6,298 bases of DNA from positions 1 through 6,298 of the forward strand of contig CAJUSS010000177.1 in assembly GCA_910588895.1 (NCBI GenBank), in the 5' to 3' direction. The notes below the pieces were generated by a model, which worked only from the letters and a program-made list of their open reading frames with translations, did not search any database and was not told the DNA's origin. Source of the stretch: an uncultured Lachnospiraceae bacterium. GTDB lineage: Bacteria; Bacillota; Clostridia; Lachnospirales; Lachnospiraceae. Below, in pieces: positions 5,130 through 6,298 of this stretch. Numbering within the stretch: the first letter of the stretch is position 1; the number at the start of each line of letters is the position of its first letter. A program made the translations under genes and the position numbers.

Positions 5130-6298
5130 ATGGCAGCACTGCTGGAAGTGGAGGACCTAGCGGTCAGCTTTGCTGTGGCTCAGGGCCAGGTGCAGGCGGT
5201 CCGCGGCGTGTCTTTTTCCCTGGAGCCAGGGGAGATCATGGCGTTGGTAGGCGAATCCGGCTGCGGGAAGAGCGTGCTGTTAAAGAGCATCTTAAAGCTC
5301 CTTCCCGGCACGGCCCGGATAAAGAGGGGATCCGTGCGGGTGGACGGGGTCGATATCACCCGATACCGGGAGCGGGATATGCAGAAGCTCAGAGGGAGCG
5401 TTTTTTCCATGGTGTTCCAAGATCCCATGACCTCCCTGAACCCTACGATCCCGGTGGGACGGCAGATCCAGGAGGCGGTCCGGATCCACCGGCCAAAGGA
5501 TACGAAGGAAGCGGTATACCAGAGGACGATCCAGTTGATGGAGCTGGTGGGGATCGCGGATGCAAAGGAGCGGTACGGCAGTCTCCCCCATACCTTTTCC
5601 GGCGGACAGAGGCAGCGCAGTGTTCTGGCGATCGCATTGGCGCAGGATCCGAAGATCTTGTTCGCCGATGAGCCCACTACGGCGCTGGATGTGACGATCC
5701 AGGCCCAGATCCTGGATCTGATCCGGGATCTGGGGCGGAAGATGGGGACGGCGATGCTCTTCGTGTCCCATGACTTGAGCGTTGTGGCCCGGATCGCGGA
5801 CCGGGTGGCGGTGATGTATGCCGGGAGGATCGTGGAGGTGGGCAGGGTGGAGGAGATCTTTTACGATCCGCGGCACCCCTACACATGGGGGCTGTTAAAG
5901 TCCCTGCCTTCCCTGGCAGAGGAGGGGAAGGATCTGCAGACGATCCCCGGGATGCCGCCTCTTCTGTACGATCTGCCTAAAGGCGATCCTTTTGCCTGCC
6001 GCAACCGATACGCTCTGGCGATCGACTATGAGGAGGAGCCGCCATATTTTAGGATCACGGATACCCATCAGGCGGCTACCTGGCTGCTGGATGAGCGGGC
6101 GCCAAAGATCATGACAGCAGAAAGGGGATGGACCGGAGACCGGGCAGAGCGGGCCGGCCTGGTGAGCAGGGACAGGGGCGAAGATGATGTGGATGACGCT
6201 CCGGTGTGTGACAGGAACAAGGATCGACAAAGCCAAGGATACCTGCCTTTCGCTCAGGTAAAAGCTGTGGGTCAGATCCTGCACATCCAAAAGGACCT
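5130..6298 (+). CDS. Dpp/Opp-type ABC transporter ATPase, runs off the right edge
   Basis: This cytoplasmic ATPase would power import of the solute bound by the upstream lipoprotein. The frame is open from ATG 5130 to the edge, 389 codons with no stop. Motifs occur in the expected order: Walker A GESGCGKS (41-48), Q-loop FQDPMTSLNP (Gln97), signature FSGGQRQR (156-163), Walker B ILFADEP (176-182, catalytic Glu181), D-loop ALD (185-187) and H-loop His214. The oligopeptide-transporter C-terminal region follows: HPYTWGLLKSLPSL from 249, GMPP (274-277), and a block GDPFACRNRYALAIDYEEEP ending near APKI (327). This variant keeps one cysteine (290) rather than the usual cysteine cluster. Such proteins normally end near residue 330. 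Here a charged linker (about 328-380) continues into QILHIQKD (382-389), which could be the first strand of a second ATPase domain. No permease genes lie between it and the binding protein. Confidence 0.93.
   Translation, partial: MAALLEVEDLAVSFAVAQGQVQAVRGVSFSLEPGEIMALVGESGCGKSVLLKSILKLLPGTARIKRGSVRVDGVDITRYRERDMQKLRGSVFSMVFQDPMTSLNPTIPVGRQIQEAVRIHRPKDTKEAVYQRTIQLMELVGIADAKERYGSLPHTFSGGQRQRSVLAIALAQDPKILFADEPTTALDVTIQAQILDLIRDLGRKMGTAMLFVSHDLSVVARIADRVAVMYAGRIVEVGRVEEIFYDPRHPYTWGLLKSLPSLAEEGKDLQTIPGMPPLLYDLPKGDPFACRNRYALAIDYEEEPPYFRITDTHQAATWLLDERAPKIMTAERGWTGDRAERAGLVSRDRGEDDVDDAPVCDRNKDRQSQGYLPFAQVKAVGQILHIQKD

Noticed and set aside
5292..5876. 194-codon open frame on the minus strand inside the ATPase gene
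   Set aside because: It is antisense to an ATPase with every conserved motif present; the antisense protein is low-complexity and unrecognisable.

Overview
The window (6,298 bp, GC-rich by eye) looks like the chromosome of a Gram-positive, probably Clostridia/Lachnospiraceae-type anaerobe. Signs of this are strong AGGAGG-type ribosome binding sites, near-consensus housekeeping promoters, a Gram-positive lipoprotein signal, a DUF3842 gene, and an oligopeptide-type ABC ATPase whose C-terminus resembles the Firmicutes variant. The genus cannot be read from the sequence. No RNA genes, mobile elements, CRISPR arrays or phage genes are visible.

Layout. (1) Bases 1-182 are the last 59 codons of a DeoR-family sugar regulator. 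(2) A 121-bp structured gap leads to mtlA (304-2166), a complete mannitol-type PTS permease with EIIC, EIIB and EIIA fused in one chain. It uses a TTG start chosen by an AGGAGG site. A clear intrinsic terminator (2235-2276) closes this unit, and no mannitol-1-phosphate dehydrogenase gene follows. (3) On the minus strand, convergent with mtlA, is a 137-aa DUF3842 protein (2375-2788) with its own near-perfect promoter (2892-2920). (4) Divergent from it, a TTGACA-17-TATATT promoter (3027-3055) drives a long leader with four small hairpins in a row. The leader is followed by a lipoprotein substrate-binding protein of the peptide/nickel/opine class (3257-4945). (5) After a 184-bp intercistronic gap holding a perfect 22-bp palindrome and a purine-rich stretch comes a Dpp/Opp-type ATPase (5130 to the right edge). 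Its reading frame stays open well past the normal end of such a protein.

How it works together. The left part is a carbohydrate-uptake unit: the DeoR-type regulator probably senses a sugar phosphate and may control the adjacent PTS permease, which imports and phosphorylates a hexitol. The right part is the start of an ABC uptake operon: the lipoprotein captures the solute outside the membrane and the ATPase powers import through permeases that must lie beyond the window. The DUF3842 gene between them has no known function and shares only its upstream region with the ABC operon.

I found no clearly new multi-gene system. The most interesting leads are the structured leader of the ABC operon, the over-long ATPase (possibly a two-ATPase fusion), the intercistronic palindrome, and the very high density of GATC and GGATCC.
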